Counted from the first letter of the stretch, positions 27,332-38,063 are shown. The stretch: DNA of 64,000 bases from Cyanobacteria bacterium FACHB-502 (GCA_014695325.1 JACJNZ010000052.1:124001-188000); one strand, 5' to 3'. Notes: a model not told the origin generated them from the letters alone. Numbers and translations are program-made.

Positions 27332-28606
27332 TTGTCAGCATTTTTGAATTCCTTGAGCCTGAGCTGCGATCGTTCAATTTCTCCTATTGCGGCATCGCCT
27401 CTGACTGAGACGGTAACAGCCGCATATCTTCATATTCCGTTCTGCCGCCGCCGCTGCTACTACTGTGATTTTGCCGTGTCGATCGTGGGCGATCAGCCAC
27501 CGCTGGCTCGAAGCGGAGCAAGTTCCCAATACGGCACCATTACTGCCTATCTCGAAGGGCTGCTGCAAGAAATTCGCGCTACACCTGCCAGAGGAAATCC
27601 ACTGCAAACGGTTTTCTTGGGCGGCGGCACACCTTCTCTATTGACCGCTCAGCAAGTTGAGCAAATTCTAAGCACGATCGATCGTCAGTTTGGCATCGTA
27701 CCAAACGCCGAAATCTCGATGGAGATTGACCCGGACACCTTCGATCGCGAAAAGCTGCAAGGCTATCTTGCCGCTGGTATGAATCGCTTTAGTCTGGGAG
27801 TGCAGGCATTTCAACCCGAACTGCTTGCTGCCTGCGGTCGCACCCACACGCGAGAAGATATTGATCGGGCAGTAGAATGGCTGCATCAGCTCAATGTGCA
27901 AAACTTTAGCCTCGATCTGATTTCTGGGCTGCCTCATCAAACGCTGGAACACTGGCAGGACACTTTGCAGACTGCGATCGACTTCAATCCTGCCCATATC
28001 TCGGTGTACGACCTTACCGTTGAACCAGGAACTGCCTTCGATCGTTGGTACGAAGCAGGCAGCAAGCCTCTGCCGAGCGATGAAGCCACTGCACAAATGT
28101 ATCGCTTGACTCAGCAAACGCTTACCCACGCAGGCTACGAACACTACGAAATCTCAAACTACGCGCGATCGGGCTTTCAGTGTCGGCATAACCGCATCTA
28201 TTGGGAAAATCGCCCCTACTACGGCTTTGGCATGGGAGCTGCCAGCTATCTTGACCTGAAACGGTTTACCCGACCGCGGAAGCGCAGTCAATACCATCAG
28301 TGGGTCTCAGAATATGTTGCCAGCGGTGGATCGATTGATTGCTTGACCACGCCACCGATCGAGATTTTGCTGGATACCCTGATGGTGGGCTTACGCCTAG
28401 CCGAGGGCATTAGTTTAACAGCATTAGGCAATCGATTTGGGCAGGGGGCAGTCGAGCAGATTCTTGCCTGTTTGAATCCTCACCAGCAGCGCGGCTGGGT
28501 TGAAATTACCAATGGTGATCGCACATCGCGAATTCGGCTTTCTGATCCAGAAGGATTTCTGTTCTCGAATGTGATTTTGTCCGATTTATTTGAGTCGTTG
28601 AGTTAA
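27332..28606 (+). CDS. hemW: Radical SAM heme chaperone HemW
   Basis: 424 residues. The radical-SAM cluster motif is in YLHIPFCRRRCYYCDF (CxxxCxxC, about residues 34-47), followed by the SAM-binding FLGGGTPSLL, the EIDPDTFD and GVQAFQPELLAACGR segments and a HemN-like C-terminal domain. HemW (formerly called HemN-like) carries heme to membrane targets such as respiratory enzymes and does not have coproporphyrinogen dehydrogenase activity. No ATG precedes the motif in frame; TTG 27332 is used, but TTG 27344 or 27353 are also possible, so the first ~25 residues are uncertain. Confidence 0.9.
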   Translation: MSAFLNSLSLSCDRSISPIAASPLTETVTAAYLHIPFCRRRCYYCDFAVSIVGDQPPLARSGASSQYGTITAYLEGLLQEIRATPARGNPLQTVFLGGGTPSLLTAQQVEQILSTIDRQFGIVPNAEISMEIDPDTFDREKLQGYLAAGMNRFSLGVQAFQPELLAACGRTHTREDIDRAVEWLHQLNVQNFSLDLISGLPHQTLEHWQDTLQTAIDFNPAHISVYDLTVEPGTAFDRWYEAGSKPLPSDEATAQMYRLTQQTLTHAGYEHYEISNYARSGFQCRHNRIYWENRPYYGFGMGAASYLDLKRFTRPRKRSQYHQWVSEYVASGGSIDCLTTPPIEILLDTLMVGLRLAEGISLTALGNRFGQGAVEQILACLNPHQQRGWVEITNGDRTSRIRLSDPEGFLFSNVILSDLFESLS

Positions 28607-28800
28607 ACAGCAAAATCAGGACTGACTTTGATCGCGAGAACAGAGACCGATCGATTAAGCCAGCCCTACGGACTTTGTCCTGAGCGACACGGTTCTAAAC
28701 TGCACAGATAAACCCACCCCGACCTGCGATCGCCCTTCCAGGAGGAAATAAAGAGCGAGGCTGAGGCTGGGATGGGTCGCATGACGTTAATTCAATTGTC

Positions 28801-30135
28801 CTAATTCAAACGCCTCGTTTGCTCTTGCCCTAAACTCACCGACGGCTGCACAACACGCGACGGAAGCCGGGTTTGAGCGATCGTGGGTCGCAGCACATTC
28901 ACTGCCTGAGCATACTGGGGATCAGCGTTCGTGCCGACCAACGACAGATTACGGGCAAGCGTTTGCTGCTGCTGCTCATTGAGGCTAACTTCAACATTCG
29001 GCGTGATTCCTCGCTGGCTGATATCCGTGCCGCCCGGGGTGTAGTAGTGAGCCACGGTCACCGCCAAACCGGAGCCGTCGGACAGCGAATGCACGGCTTG
29101 AACCAGAGCTTTGCCAAAGGTGCGCGTACCCACAATAACGGCTCTCTGGTTGTCCATCAGCGCGCCCGTAACGATTTCGCTAGAGCTTGCCGAGTTGCCA
29201 TCGACCAGGACTGCCAGCGGAAGCTGGGTCAGAGCAGTGTGATTTGCCATAATCTGATCGCTGTTGCCGTGACGATCGACCGTTCGCACGATCGCGCCGC
29301 CATCGAGCCACATCCGCGAGATTTCGACGCTGGCATGCAGCAGTCCACCAGGGTTGCCGCGCAGATCCAGCACAAATCCGTTGACGTTCTTTGACAGCAA
29401 ATCCTCGATCGCTTTTTTCATTTGATCGGGTGCATGACTGCTAAACTCGGTCAGGCGAATATAGCCAATGCGCTGATTGCCTTCCTGACGCAGCTCGTGG
29501 GCAACGTTGGGCAGCTCGATGCGGGCGCGGGTCAGGGGCAGGTCAAAGGCAGCCCGGCTCTCCCGTTCAATTCGCAGAGTGATGCGAGTTCCCGCTTCTC
29601 CTTTGATGAGCTCTGAAGCAGTTTCGACGCTCATGCCCGTGGTCGATCGCCCATCGATCGCCAGGATTCGATCGCCTGTCTGAATTCCGGCTGCACTGGC
29701 AGGAGAGTTGGCAAGGGGTTCAACCACTGTTAAGGCTTTCGTTTCCTCGTGCAGTTGCAGGCGCAAACCCACGCCGGACAGTTCACCGGAGGTTTGGCTA
29801 GTGAGTGTCTGATATTGTTTTGGGTCAAGAAAGCGAGTGTAGGGATCGTTGAGCTGCTCTAATGCCTCTCGCAGTGCAGCGTAGGCAGCTTCGGGCGAGG
29901 TATAGTCGCGGCTGAGCAAATCCTGACGGACTGCCTGCCAGTTCACTCGGTTAAACGTGGTATCGACATATTCGCGATCGACGATTTGCCAGGCTTCATC
30001 TAAAACGGCTTTGGGATTGTTTTGAAAAGCGGCTTGGGCAGTAGAGTAAAGCGGAGAGAGAACAGTGACTACGGCAAGCGTGCCTCCAAAGCAAACACCT
30101 TGCAGAAGGCGGGAAAGGCAAGGGAGATCATTCAT
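28801..30135 (-). CDS. ctpB: Carboxyl-terminal processing protease (S41 family)
   Basis: 444 residues: a signal peptide (about 1-35, ending TAQA), an N-terminal helical part with REYVDTTFNRVNWQ and LNDPYTRFLDP, a PDZ domain (about 115-200, with SGVGLRL and GIQTGDRILAIDGRST), then the S41 protease core. The catalytic Ser is in VDGNSASSSEIV and the Lys in GTRTFGKALVQ. One cyanobacterial family member (CtpA) matures the D1 protein of photosystem II in the lumen; this one may be CtpB or CtpC, since paralogs are hard to tell apart by eye. The short C-terminal tail is Gln-rich. Confidence 0.9.
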   Translation of the reverse strand: MNDLPCLSRLLQGVCFGGTLAVVTVLSPLYSTAQAAFQNNPKAVLDEAWQIVDREYVDTTFNRVNWQAVRQDLLSRDYTSPEAAYAALREALEQLNDPYTRFLDPKQYQTLTSQTSGELSGVGLRLQLHEETKALTVVEPLANSPASAAGIQTGDRILAIDGRSTTGMSVETASELIKGEAGTRITLRIERESRAAFDLPLTRARIELPNVAHELRQEGNQRIGYIRLTEFSSHAPDQMKKAIEDLLSKNVNGFVLDLRGNPGGLLHASVEISRMWLDGGAIVRTVDRHGNSDQIMANHTALTQLPLAVLVDGNSASSSEIVTGALMDNQRAVIVGTRTFGKALVQAVHSLSDGSGLAVTVAHYYTPGGTDISQRGITPNVEVSLNEQQQQTLARNLSLVGTNADPQYAQAVNVLRPTIAQTRLPSRVVQPSVSLGQEQTRRLN

Positions 30136-30646
30136 AGAAATGTAGACCCAGAAGACGGAAAACGATACCAGCAGCTAACCCACTCGGCTCAGACTGGGGA
30201 CAGTCGGGTTAAGAAAGGGTCAGATCAGATTGTCTAACAGTAATTTCGAATGGGATCAGATGGGAGTAGAGGAGATACAGAAACGTATCGCTCCAAATCA
30301 TCATGACCGCAGAAGCAAATTCCTTCCTACAAATGTTGCAAAGCTTAAGCACTCACATTCCGTAGCCTTAGAGCAACCAGCCTTGGAAGTAGCGGATCAG
30401 CACACCACAATCATGATGCATCCAAATTACGAACCGAGTTGATGCCCCTGAGACCATTCAGTCAATTCAGTTAATCAGTTAGGTCGATTCACCCCCAGCT
30501 AAGGAGGGTCTAAATTCTTCCTCGCTAGTTTAGCAAAGGTCAAACTGACGATCACAAGGATCTCAGAACATTTCTAGCTCAAGTTGTTCCTGCATGCGCA
30601 ACACGATCTGAAGCAGAGTCTACCGCTTTAATGCGGCTCAATGCGG
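30136..30646. promoter_or_regulatory. hetR-ctp intergenic region
   Basis: About 510 bases on the 3' side of hetR and the 5' side of the protease gene. It must contain the protease promoter. No gene is convincing on either strand. The stretch 30504-30523 (GAGGGTCTAAATTCTTCCTC) is a partial inverted repeat that recalls the published HetR site near hetP; see findings. A near-tandem ATGCGGCTCAATGCGGCT lies just before the hetR stop. Confidence 0.4.
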
Positions 30647-31984
<1,338 letters not shown>

Positions 31985-32176
31985 TTAGCGTCCGCTACCT
32001 CGATGGTCGCCTTCGAGGCATGTTGCCATCAATTCTGTTTGATGCAAATCCTTGCTTTGAATGAAGCCCTTTTCAGCGTAAGGAATGCCAGGTTGACCGG
32101 TAAGCAGCAAAGAGGATTCTACAAAACTGGCTGCTACAACAAAACCAATCGAAACAAGGAGCGAGGATGTCAACAT
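31985..32176 (-). CDS. patX: PatX-type RGSGR signalling peptide precursor
   Basis: A 63-codon gene ending ...LEGDHRGSGR followed directly by TAA (codons CGA GGT AGC GGA CGC TAA). RGSGR is the pentapeptide that binds HetR and blocks its DNA binding. The preferred start ATG 32176 gives MLTSSLLVSIGFVVAASF, a hydrophobic export-type signal; an in-frame ATG at 32227 would add 17 residues before it. PatX is known as a short secreted-type protein with a C-terminal RGSGR or RGTGR, usually encoded just upstream of hetR in filamentous cyanobacteria. Length, signal, His-RGSGR end and location all agree. It diverges from ictB. Confidence 0.9.
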   Translation of the reverse strand: MLTSSLLVSIGFVVAASFVESSLLLTGQPGIPYAEKGFIQSKDLHQTELMATCLEGDHRGSGR

Positions 32177-32542
32177 GAGAGACTTTAGATGAGCGTTTCT
32201 AATCCCAAATACGTCCCCTATGTCCATCGGTCAGGAAAGTTCGATCGACTTTATACAAGATTGAATTCTGCTTTGGTCTGCTTGAGATAAAAGAAAATTT
32301 CTCAGTATTCCCACAACAGGCAAAATTATCACGCGACTCAACAAAGCGATGCATTTTAAGGCAGTCGGACAGCGATCAATGGCAGAACGGAGGACGGCAA
32401 AATGGGCAGAGATGAGCCAAATCGCTTTGTATTCGATTGTGTCTGATTGTGTTCGACCGCAATGGGTGTTCGATCGCAAGGGAATGAGAAATCCTACAGT
32501 TGCTTTTGCAAAAGAGCGACTTTTAAGGATAATGGCGGGGAG
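32177..32542. promoter_or_regulatory. Divergent patX / ictB region
   Basis: About 365 bases between the divergent patX and ictB starts. It should contain the patX promoter on the minus strand and the ictB promoter on the plus strand. Reading frames of 74 and 126 codons crossing it show no protein-like features. If ictB used a start upstream of 32543 this gap would be shorter. Confidence 0.4.
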
Positions 32543-34000
32543 ATGTTTTATCGGGGAAATCACCCAGAAGTAGCCGTGCAACTTCCAAGTCCCATCTATT
32601 CCGTTTGGCAACAGATCACCCTGGTCAGACTACCCTTAACCCAGTGGAGCCGATCGAGCTATGCCCATTCCCCGATCGGCAGTTTGCGACGCTGGCGCGA
32701 TGGAAGCTGGCTGTTGCAGTGGGCAGAACCGATCGGCGGGCTACTAGCAGCCGTGATCTATGGTTTGGCTCCTTTTCTATCAACCAGCATTATTGGCGTG
32801 CTACTGATTGCCTGTGCGGGCTACTGGGGGCTGCTGACGCTTTCAGACAATGCGGAATCAGGATCTGGACTCACGCCAATTCACCTCCTGGTTTTGCTGT
32901 ATTGGGCAGTCGTAACCATCGCGACGGCTCTCTCTCCAGTGCGAACTGCGGCGATCGAAGGCTGGACAAAGCTAACGCTGTACCTGGTTTTGTTTGCGCT
33001 GCTGGCACGGGTGCTGCGATCGGCGCGAGTGCGATCGGCGTTGATTGCCATTTATTTATTAACTGCCCTGGTTGTGAGCATTGCTGGCTTGCGGCAGTGG
33101 TTTTTCGGCGCAGATGAACTGGCAACCTGGGTTGACCCGGAATCGACTCTAGCGGGTACGACGCGAGTTTATAGCTATCTGGGAAATCCGAATCTGCTAG
33201 CTGCCTACCTACTTCCTGCGGTAATTTTTAGTGCGGCAGCCGTTTTTGCCTGGCAACGGTGGACACCGAAATTGCTGGCACTGCTGATGTGGGGCATTCA
33301 TTCTGCCTGTCTGGTGCTGACCTTTAGCCGGGGTGGATGGATTGGCTTTGTGATTGCTAGCTTTGTGCTGCTGGTGCTGCTGATTCACTGGTTTAGCGTC
33401 TACCTGCCGCGCTTTTGGCGACGTTGGGCACTGCCGATCGTTCTGGGGGCATTTGCCGTTCTGGTTACGCTTGCCGTAATCGTGGTTGATCCGCTGCGCG
33501 ATCGGGTGATGAGTATATTTGTTGGGCGAGAAGACAGCAGCAATAACTTTCGAATTAACGTCTGGACTGCCGTGATCCGCATGATCAAGGATTATCCTGT
33601 GCTGGGGATCGGTCCCGGTAACGATGCGTTTAACCGAGTGTATCCGCGCTATCAGGAGACTGGATTCACGGCTCTCAGTGCCTATTCGGTGTTCCTCGAA
33701 CTTGCAGTGGAAGGCGGATTTCTAGGGCTGGGGTGTTTTCTGTGGCTACTGCTGGTGACGTTGAATCAGGGATGGCTCCAGCTTCAAAAGCTTAGACAGT
33801 CTGCCAATCGGGAAGGCTTCTGGCTGATTGCGGCTTTGGCAACGATGGTGGGAATGCTGGCACACGGACTGGTGGATACGGTCTGGTATCGTCCGCAGGT
33901 GAGTACGCTGTGGTGGCTAATGGTGGCGATCGTGGCAAGCTATTACCCATTTTCTCAGCCCGTTGATGCGGCAGAAGGTTCTAAGGTAGATTCGCAGTGA
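32543..34000 (+). CDS. ictB: IctB-family putative bicarbonate transport protein (O-antigen ligase-like)
   Basis: About 485 residues with roughly ten membrane helices. Collinear with IctB of unicellular cyanobacteria: SPVRTAAIEGWTKLTLYLVLFALLARVLR, ELATWVD, TRVYSYLGNPNLLAAYLLP, FSRGGWIGF, FVGREDSSNNFRINVW, GIGPGNDAFN, FTALSAYSVFLE, and GHGLVDTV-like AHGLVDTVWYRP. It carries the Wzy_C/O-antigen ligase core, so the name reflects an early link to inorganic-carbon uptake that is debated; glycan ligation is the alternative. ATG 32543 or GTG 32576 are likely starts; codons upstream to 32447 do not look like IctB. Confidence 0.88.
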   Translation: MFYRGNHPEVAVQLPSPIYSVWQQITLVRLPLTQWSRSSYAHSPIGSLRRWRDGSWLLQWAEPIGGLLAAVIYGLAPFLSTSIIGVLLIACAGYWGLLTLSDNAESGSGLTPIHLLVLLYWAVVTIATALSPVRTAAIEGWTKLTLYLVLFALLARVLRSARVRSALIAIYLLTALVVSIAGLRQWFFGADELATWVDPESTLAGTTRVYSYLGNPNLLAAYLLPAVIFSAAAVFAWQRWTPKLLALLMWGIHSACLVLTFSRGGWIGFVIASFVLLVLLIHWFSVYLPRFWRRWALPIVLGAFAVLVTLAVIVVDPLRDRVMSIFVGREDSSNNFRINVWTAVIRMIKDYPVLGIGPGNDAFNRVYPRYQETGFTALSAYSVFLELAVEGGFLGLGCFLWLLLVTLNQGWLQLQKLRQSANREGFWLIAALATMVGMLAHGLVDTVWYRPQVSTLWWLMVAIVASYYPFSQPVDAAEGSKVDSQ

Positions 34001-34035
34001 GTTGGCGGGGTCGGTTCAAGGGATAAAGCTGTGGG

Positions 34036-34102
34036 ACTGAAGTGGGGATTCGAAAATAAGGTGGGGATTCGAAAATAAGGACGGTTCGCGAACCGCCCCT
34101 AC
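34036..34102. repeat. 20-bp tandem duplication plus a palindromic repeat
   Basis: GTGGGGATTCGAAAATAAG occurs twice in direct tandem (about 34042-34079). It runs into GGACGGTTCGCGAACCGCCCCTAC, whose core GGTTCGCGAACC is a perfect palindrome. The latter resembles a repeat scattered in intergenic DNA of filamentous cyanobacteria. It lies between the convergent ictB and tldD genes and could help transcription end there. Confidence 0.75.
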
Positions 34103-34130
34103 TGAATCTCCTTCTGGCTAAGCAATAGGC

Positions 34131-35528
34131 TTACTCAGCTTCGCCGCCCACTACGACATCACGAATTCGCAGGCTCGGACCACCACAGCCGACGGGTAAG
34201 CCGCTTTGTCCGCCCTTGCCGCAGCCGCCCGATTCATCCCAGTAGAAGTCATCGCCGATCGCCTCAATGTCTGCCAGCGTAGTGAACACATTGCCGGAGA
34301 GATTGACATCACGCACGGGTTCTGCAAGTTTGCCGTTCCGGATCATCCAGGCTTCCCCAGCAGCAAAGGTAAACATTTCGCCGTTGGTCATGCCACCGAG
34401 CCAGTTGCGGGCATAAACGCCTTCCTCGATGCCGTCAAACAAGCGACCGACCGGAGTACTACCGCGTGCGATCCAGGTGTTGGTCATTCGGACGATCGGC
34501 GGAAAGTGGTAGCTAAGGCAGCGTGCGTTTCCGGTGGGGGTTTCGCCAAGTTTGCCTGCGGTCTCGCGGGAGTGAAGCCTTCCAGACAGGATGCCGTCCT
34601 GAATAAGCTGGGTAGTAGTGGCAGGTACGCCTTCGTCGTCGTAGAAATAGCTGCCGCGATGCCCTTCTGGAGCTGCCCCGTCAAAAATTTGCAGATCACG
34701 CGGACCAAATCGCCGCCCAACAGTCATGACTTCCATCAGATCTGGATTTTCGTAGATCATGTCTGCCTCGGACAAATGCCCAAAGGCTTCGTGGACAAAC
34801 AAGCCCGACAGGATGGGATCAATCACGACTGTATAGGTGTTGCCTTTGACCGGAGGCAGGACCAGCGCATCGACAGCGCGTTGGGCAGCACTTTGCACCT
34901 GTTGGTCGAGTTGCTCTAGATCTTCATAAGCTTTACGCGATCCAGTGGTTTCTCGTCCGGTTTGGACGGTTTCGCCGTTGCGGGCAGTGGCGGCAAAGCG
35001 CATTTCCAGATCAACCCAGGATTGCTCGATCATCGTGCCGTCGGAGGTGGCAAGAATAATGCGCTGAGCACTGTCCCCGTATCGAACTGAGGTTGTCGCG
35101 ATGCGAGCGTCCACACTTCTCAGAATGTCAGCATAGTGGCTACACAGAGCTTTCTTTTGCACAAGGGGAATCTGGCGGGGGTCGGTTCCGGTAAGCGGCA
35201 GTTGACGAATGTCTTGAATTGCCTCGACCGGAGCCAGCAGGGTTTCTTCGTCGCCCACCAGACGAGCAGCGGCGATCGCTTCTTCGATTCGGTCTTTAAG
35301 ACTAGAGAGGCGATTAAAGCTGGCAAACCCCCAACCGCCTTTGTAGCAGGCACGAACCTGACCACCGATTGAGATGCCTTCACTTAGCGTTTCTATGCGG
35401 TTGCCGCGCAGGAGAATGTCGGTTCCTTCTGCTTCTTCGAGCCGAATCGCCAGGTAATCGACCTGCGATCGATAGCGCGCCATGAGATCAGCGAGCAGAT
35501 TTTTTGCATCAGCCAGTTGGGTAGCCAT
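34131..35528 (-). CDS. tldD: Metalloprotease TldD
   Basis: 465 residues. TldD with TldE forms a heterodimeric zinc protease that trims unfolded or leader peptides. The zinc motif HEAFGH (in GLFVHEAFGHLSEADM) is intact, and the TldD-specific C-terminal Gly/Cys-rich end (DESGGCGKGGQSGLPVGCGGPSLRI) is present. The N-terminal domain has DILLRGNRIETLSEG. The tldE partner is not in the window; in many cyanobacteria it is elsewhere or downstream. The gene is convergent with ictB. Confidence 0.95.
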   Translation of the reverse strand: MATQLADAKNLLADLMARYRSQVDYLAIRLEEAEGTDILLRGNRIETLSEGISIGGQVRACYKGGWGFASFNRLSSLKDRIEEAIAAARLVGDEETLLAPVEAIQDIRQLPLTGTDPRQIPLVQKKALCSHYADILRSVDARIATTSVRYGDSAQRIILATSDGTMIEQSWVDLEMRFAATARNGETVQTGRETTGSRKAYEDLEQLDQQVQSAAQRAVDALVLPPVKGNTYTVVIDPILSGLFVHEAFGHLSEADMIYENPDLMEVMTVGRRFGPRDLQIFDGAAPEGHRGSYFYDDEGVPATTTQLIQDGILSGRLHSRETAGKLGETPTGNARCLSYHFPPIVRMTNTWIARGSTPVGRLFDGIEEGVYARNWLGGMTNGEMFTFAAGEAWMIRNGKLAEPVRDVNLSGNVFTTLADIEAIGDDFYWDESGGCGKGGQSGLPVGCGGPSLRIRDVVVGGEAE

Positions 35529-35599
35529 AGGGATTCCGCGATCGAGACTGTTTCTATTTTGTCTCAGCGGGGCACGAGTTGTTGTCAGGAACGATCAGG

Positions 35600-35908
35600 C
35601 TACCAGCCATCCTCGTTGTTGTCGTGCCAGATCTCAAGATCGAGGTCGTTGAGATACATCAGCGCACTCTCAATCTGGATACTGGGTCCATGCAGTTCCA
35701 GGTCAAACCAGCCGTCCTCACGGGCGTTTGCGCCAAGTAGGGCTGCCCGGATGTTGATGGTTAAGCCGTGCTGGGTAATCAGGTTAGAGATGATTGGCTC
35801 TTGCTGATAGCGTTTTGGAATGCGAAGCCGAATTCGAGTCTGGGCGTTTTGGCGATCGTCGGGGCTAGAGACAGCGTGGGGAGAACTGAAGGGTTTGAGT
35901 GAGGTCAT
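35600..35908 (-). CDS. NIL-domain protein
   Basis: A 102-residue soluble protein. After ~22 polar residues comes a single NIL domain: IRLRIPKRYQQEPIISNLITQHGLTINIRAALLGANAREDGWFDLELHGPSIQIESALMYL, a ferredoxin-like fold known as the C-terminal ligand-sensing domain of methionine importers and as an accessory domain in ferredoxins. As a stand-alone protein its function is unknown. It lies 71 bases upstream of tldD on the same strand, so the two may be cotranscribed. Confidence 0.85.
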   Translation of the reverse strand: MTSLKPFSSPHAVSSPDDRQNAQTRIRLRIPKRYQQEPIISNLITQHGLTINIRAALLGANAREDGWFDLELHGPSIQIESALMYLNDLDLEIWHDNNEDGW

Positions 35909-36328
35909 GGCTTTTCAGAAAGGTAAAGGAGTTGCGATCAGAGGTTTAGGATTAATTTGAGGAAAAATTTAATCTACGATAAACCGGTCGGCTTACGAGA
36001 CTTAATTTAGTGTAGTCGGGATGGAACGATTTTTCTAGGGGGCGATCATTGGATCAAGGCTGGAGTGAGAAAATACTGGAGGTTAGCCAGTGGGAGTAAG
36101 GTCTTGCAGGAGCCGGAGGAAAAGGCGCTCGTTCGCTCTCCCCGAATTCAGCAAACGACTGTGTCCCCCAAACCCTTCCAGAAGCCGATTGCATGACGAG
36201 AGGCTGGAGGTTGTGGGAGGTGTGAAGTCACTAGAGACCCAGGATTAGAGACCCAAGAAATTTTAATTAGTAATTACTTTGGAATTGGAAAATTGGCGAA
36301 TTTAGGTACTGGGCAAGAGGTTTAAGGA
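35909..36328. other. Intergenic region between divergent genes
   Basis: About 420 bases between the divergent NIL gene and the secreted hypothetical gene. It should hold both promoters; AT-rich segments occur near 35950-36010 and 36258-36300. A short near-tandem pair, CTAGAGACCCAGGATTAGAGACCCAAG, lies at about 36231-36257. No gene is supported. Confidence 0.4.
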
Positions 36329-36919
36329 ATGCTGAGGAATAGGGCAATGGGTATCAGGCCGCAATGGAAGACAAGTTTCTTCTATGGGGTCGTTAGCTTG
36401 ATGCTAGGCACAGGGCTGCTAGGTGGCAGGGCGATCGCGGTGGATGATGAGACCGTGCTGCTGCTGACCGATCCGCTGGAGATTCAGTCTCTCAACTTGC
36501 CGGAGGAACGGCAGCAGTTAATCAATCAGGGAGTGGTTACGCCGGAAACGATTTCCCAGACCGGGCTGACGGTTCCGAGCCTGTGGTGGGCGCAGCAGCA
36601 GTATGGGGGAAATTTACTGGAATATTGGTTTGCGTTTCCGGGAAGGGAGGATGTGCCGCCGAGGGTGGATCTGCTGGTGAATCAGCAGGTTTGGAACAAT
36701 ACGGATTACCTGGCACAGTATGGTTTTTTGTTGCGGTTTGGGCGGGTGTCAGAAGAGTTTGGCTACAGTACGCGGGTGTTTAATGGTCGGGGGGAATTGC
36801 TGGGGGCGTATATCTGTCCGAGCAATGCTCCGACCTGTCGAATTTTTCTTTCGCCTGCGACTCCCAATGCGTTTCTGAATCCGCTCGCGCCTCTGATCAC
36901 CCCTGCAACCTCACCTTAG
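36329..36919 (+). CDS. Secreted conserved cyanobacterial protein
   Basis: 196 residues. A signal peptide (basic start, core FFYGVVSLMLGTGLLGG, likely cleavage near RAIA) is followed by a mature domain with PSLWWAQQQYGGNLLEYWFAF, RVDLLVNQQVWNNTDYLAQYGFLLRFG and GYSTRVFNGRGELLGAYIC. This pattern is familiar from cyanobacterial proteins of unknown function. The second ATG (36347) is an alternative start. Its last 23 bases overlap the 3' end of the convergent solute-binding gene. No function is assigned. Confidence 0.75.
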   Translation: MLRNRAMGIRPQWKTSFFYGVVSLMLGTGLLGGRAIAVDDETVLLLTDPLEIQSLNLPEERQQLINQGVVTPETISQTGLTVPSLWWAQQQYGGNLLEYWFAFPGREDVPPRVDLLVNQQVWNNTDYLAQYGFLLRFGRVSEEFGYSTRVFNGRGELLGAYICPSNAPTCRIFLSPATPNAFLNPLAPLITPATSP

Positions 36920-38063
36920 TCCAGAGCTGGCGATACTGCTCGATCGTCCGATCGGGTAAGGGCAGCAGAAATTCGCTTTTGTCCAGACTGTTCTGGGGCA
37001 GCAACAGGGTTTGATTTTGGCGCAGGGCTTCGGGCAGGGCAGATCGATCGCTTTTCAGCAATACAGGCGAGGCTGCCAGACTCAAGAGCGAAAGCTGCTC
37101 TGCAACCTGGGGCTGCCAGAAAAAGCTAATCCACTGGTTTTCGAGGGTTTGGCGGCTGGAGTCGGCGGCTGCGGTTGCGGGACGAACCCACAGGTCTGCG
37201 GTCAAAATCGTGCCGCTGGGGGGAACAACTGCGCGAATTCGTCGATCGCGCTTTGCCATTCGCAGAATTTCGCTGGACCAGCCGATCGCAACCCAGGTAT
37301 CGCCCAGCAGGAGCGGCTGTAGATAATTAGTGGAGCCGTAGAACTTGACTTGCTGATGAAGAGCGTTGAGTTCTGCTTCAAGGGAGGGAACGGCATTGAG
37401 GTCGTCGCGATTGATCGATTGCCCCAGTTTCTTGAGCGTCAGTCCAATTACGGCGCGGGCACTGTCGGGCAGAGAGATTTTTCTGCGTAGCTCCGATCGC
37501 CACAGGTCCTGCCAGTCTTGAGGAGTCCAGCCCAGTCGTTCAAATTCCTGATGGCGGTAAGCAATCATCAGGGTTCCGGCTCGGTAGGGAGCTGCCCAGA
37601 TTTCGCCATTGGGGGTAGGCTGTCCCTGGCGATCGCGCCGGACAAAGGCTTGCCAGGGGTCTGGTAAAGATTGAAAGTCAGTGAGATTGGCAGTTTGAAT
37701 GGGTTGAATCAATCCTTGCTGAATTGCGCTCGTTAGCCACGCATCGCCCAGCGTTACCAGGTCAGCAACCGGGACGGTTCGGCGGCTATTCACAAATGGG
37801 AGTCCAGCAGTAGGTTGCTCCGATGTGGCTTGCGGCTTCCAAGTTTGCAGCAGCTTAAACAGGTCGGCAAGCTGACTGGTGGGCAGCAATTTGAGATTTT
37901 TGTCGCGGGCAACCTGCCGCTGAAACGCTTTAAGCAGTTCTGCCGGAATAGAGTTTTCGAGGAGCCTGACGCGCAGATCGGCGTTGGTTGCGGGGCTGCA
38001 TCCGGTGAGAGAATAGCTGACTGCCAGGGTTCCGGCGGCGATGAGGAGCGATCGGCGGTTCAT
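36897..38063 (-). CDS. Extracellular solute-binding lipoprotein (PotD/spermidine-putrescine type)
   Basis: 388 residues. It begins MNRRSLLIAAGTLAVSYSLTGCS: a twin-Arg-like start and a lipobox with the lipidated Cys. The mature protein follows the periplasmic binding-protein type II pattern used for polyamines or iron, with WAAPYRAGTLMIAYRHQEFERLGW and VVPPSGTILTADLWVRPA. No permease or ATPase gene is adjacent, so the transporter may be encoded elsewhere; ligand unknown. The 3' end overlaps the opposite gene by 23 bases. Confidence 0.82.
   Translation of the reverse strand: MNRRSLLIAAGTLAVSYSLTGCSPATNADLRVRLLENSIPAELLKAFQRQVARDKNLKLLPTSQLADLFKLLQTWKPQATSEQPTAGLPFVNSRRTVPVADLVTLGDAWLTSAIQQGLIQPIQTANLTDFQSLPDPWQAFVRRDRQGQPTPNGEIWAAPYRAGTLMIAYRHQEFERLGWTPQDWQDLWRSELRRKISLPDSARAVIGLTLKKLGQSINRDDLNAVPSLEAELNALHQQVKFYGSTNYLQPLLLGDTWVAIGWSSEILRMAKRDRRIRAVVPPSGTILTADLWVRPATAAADSSRQTLENQWISFFWQPQVAEQLSLLSLAASPVLLKSDRSALPEALRQNQTLLLPQNSLDKSEFLLPLPDRTIEQYRQLWTKVRLQG

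Noticed and set aside
34206-34919. 237-codon plus-strand frame antisense to tldD
   Set aside because: A shadow of tldD codon usage, with no family match or ribosome site.
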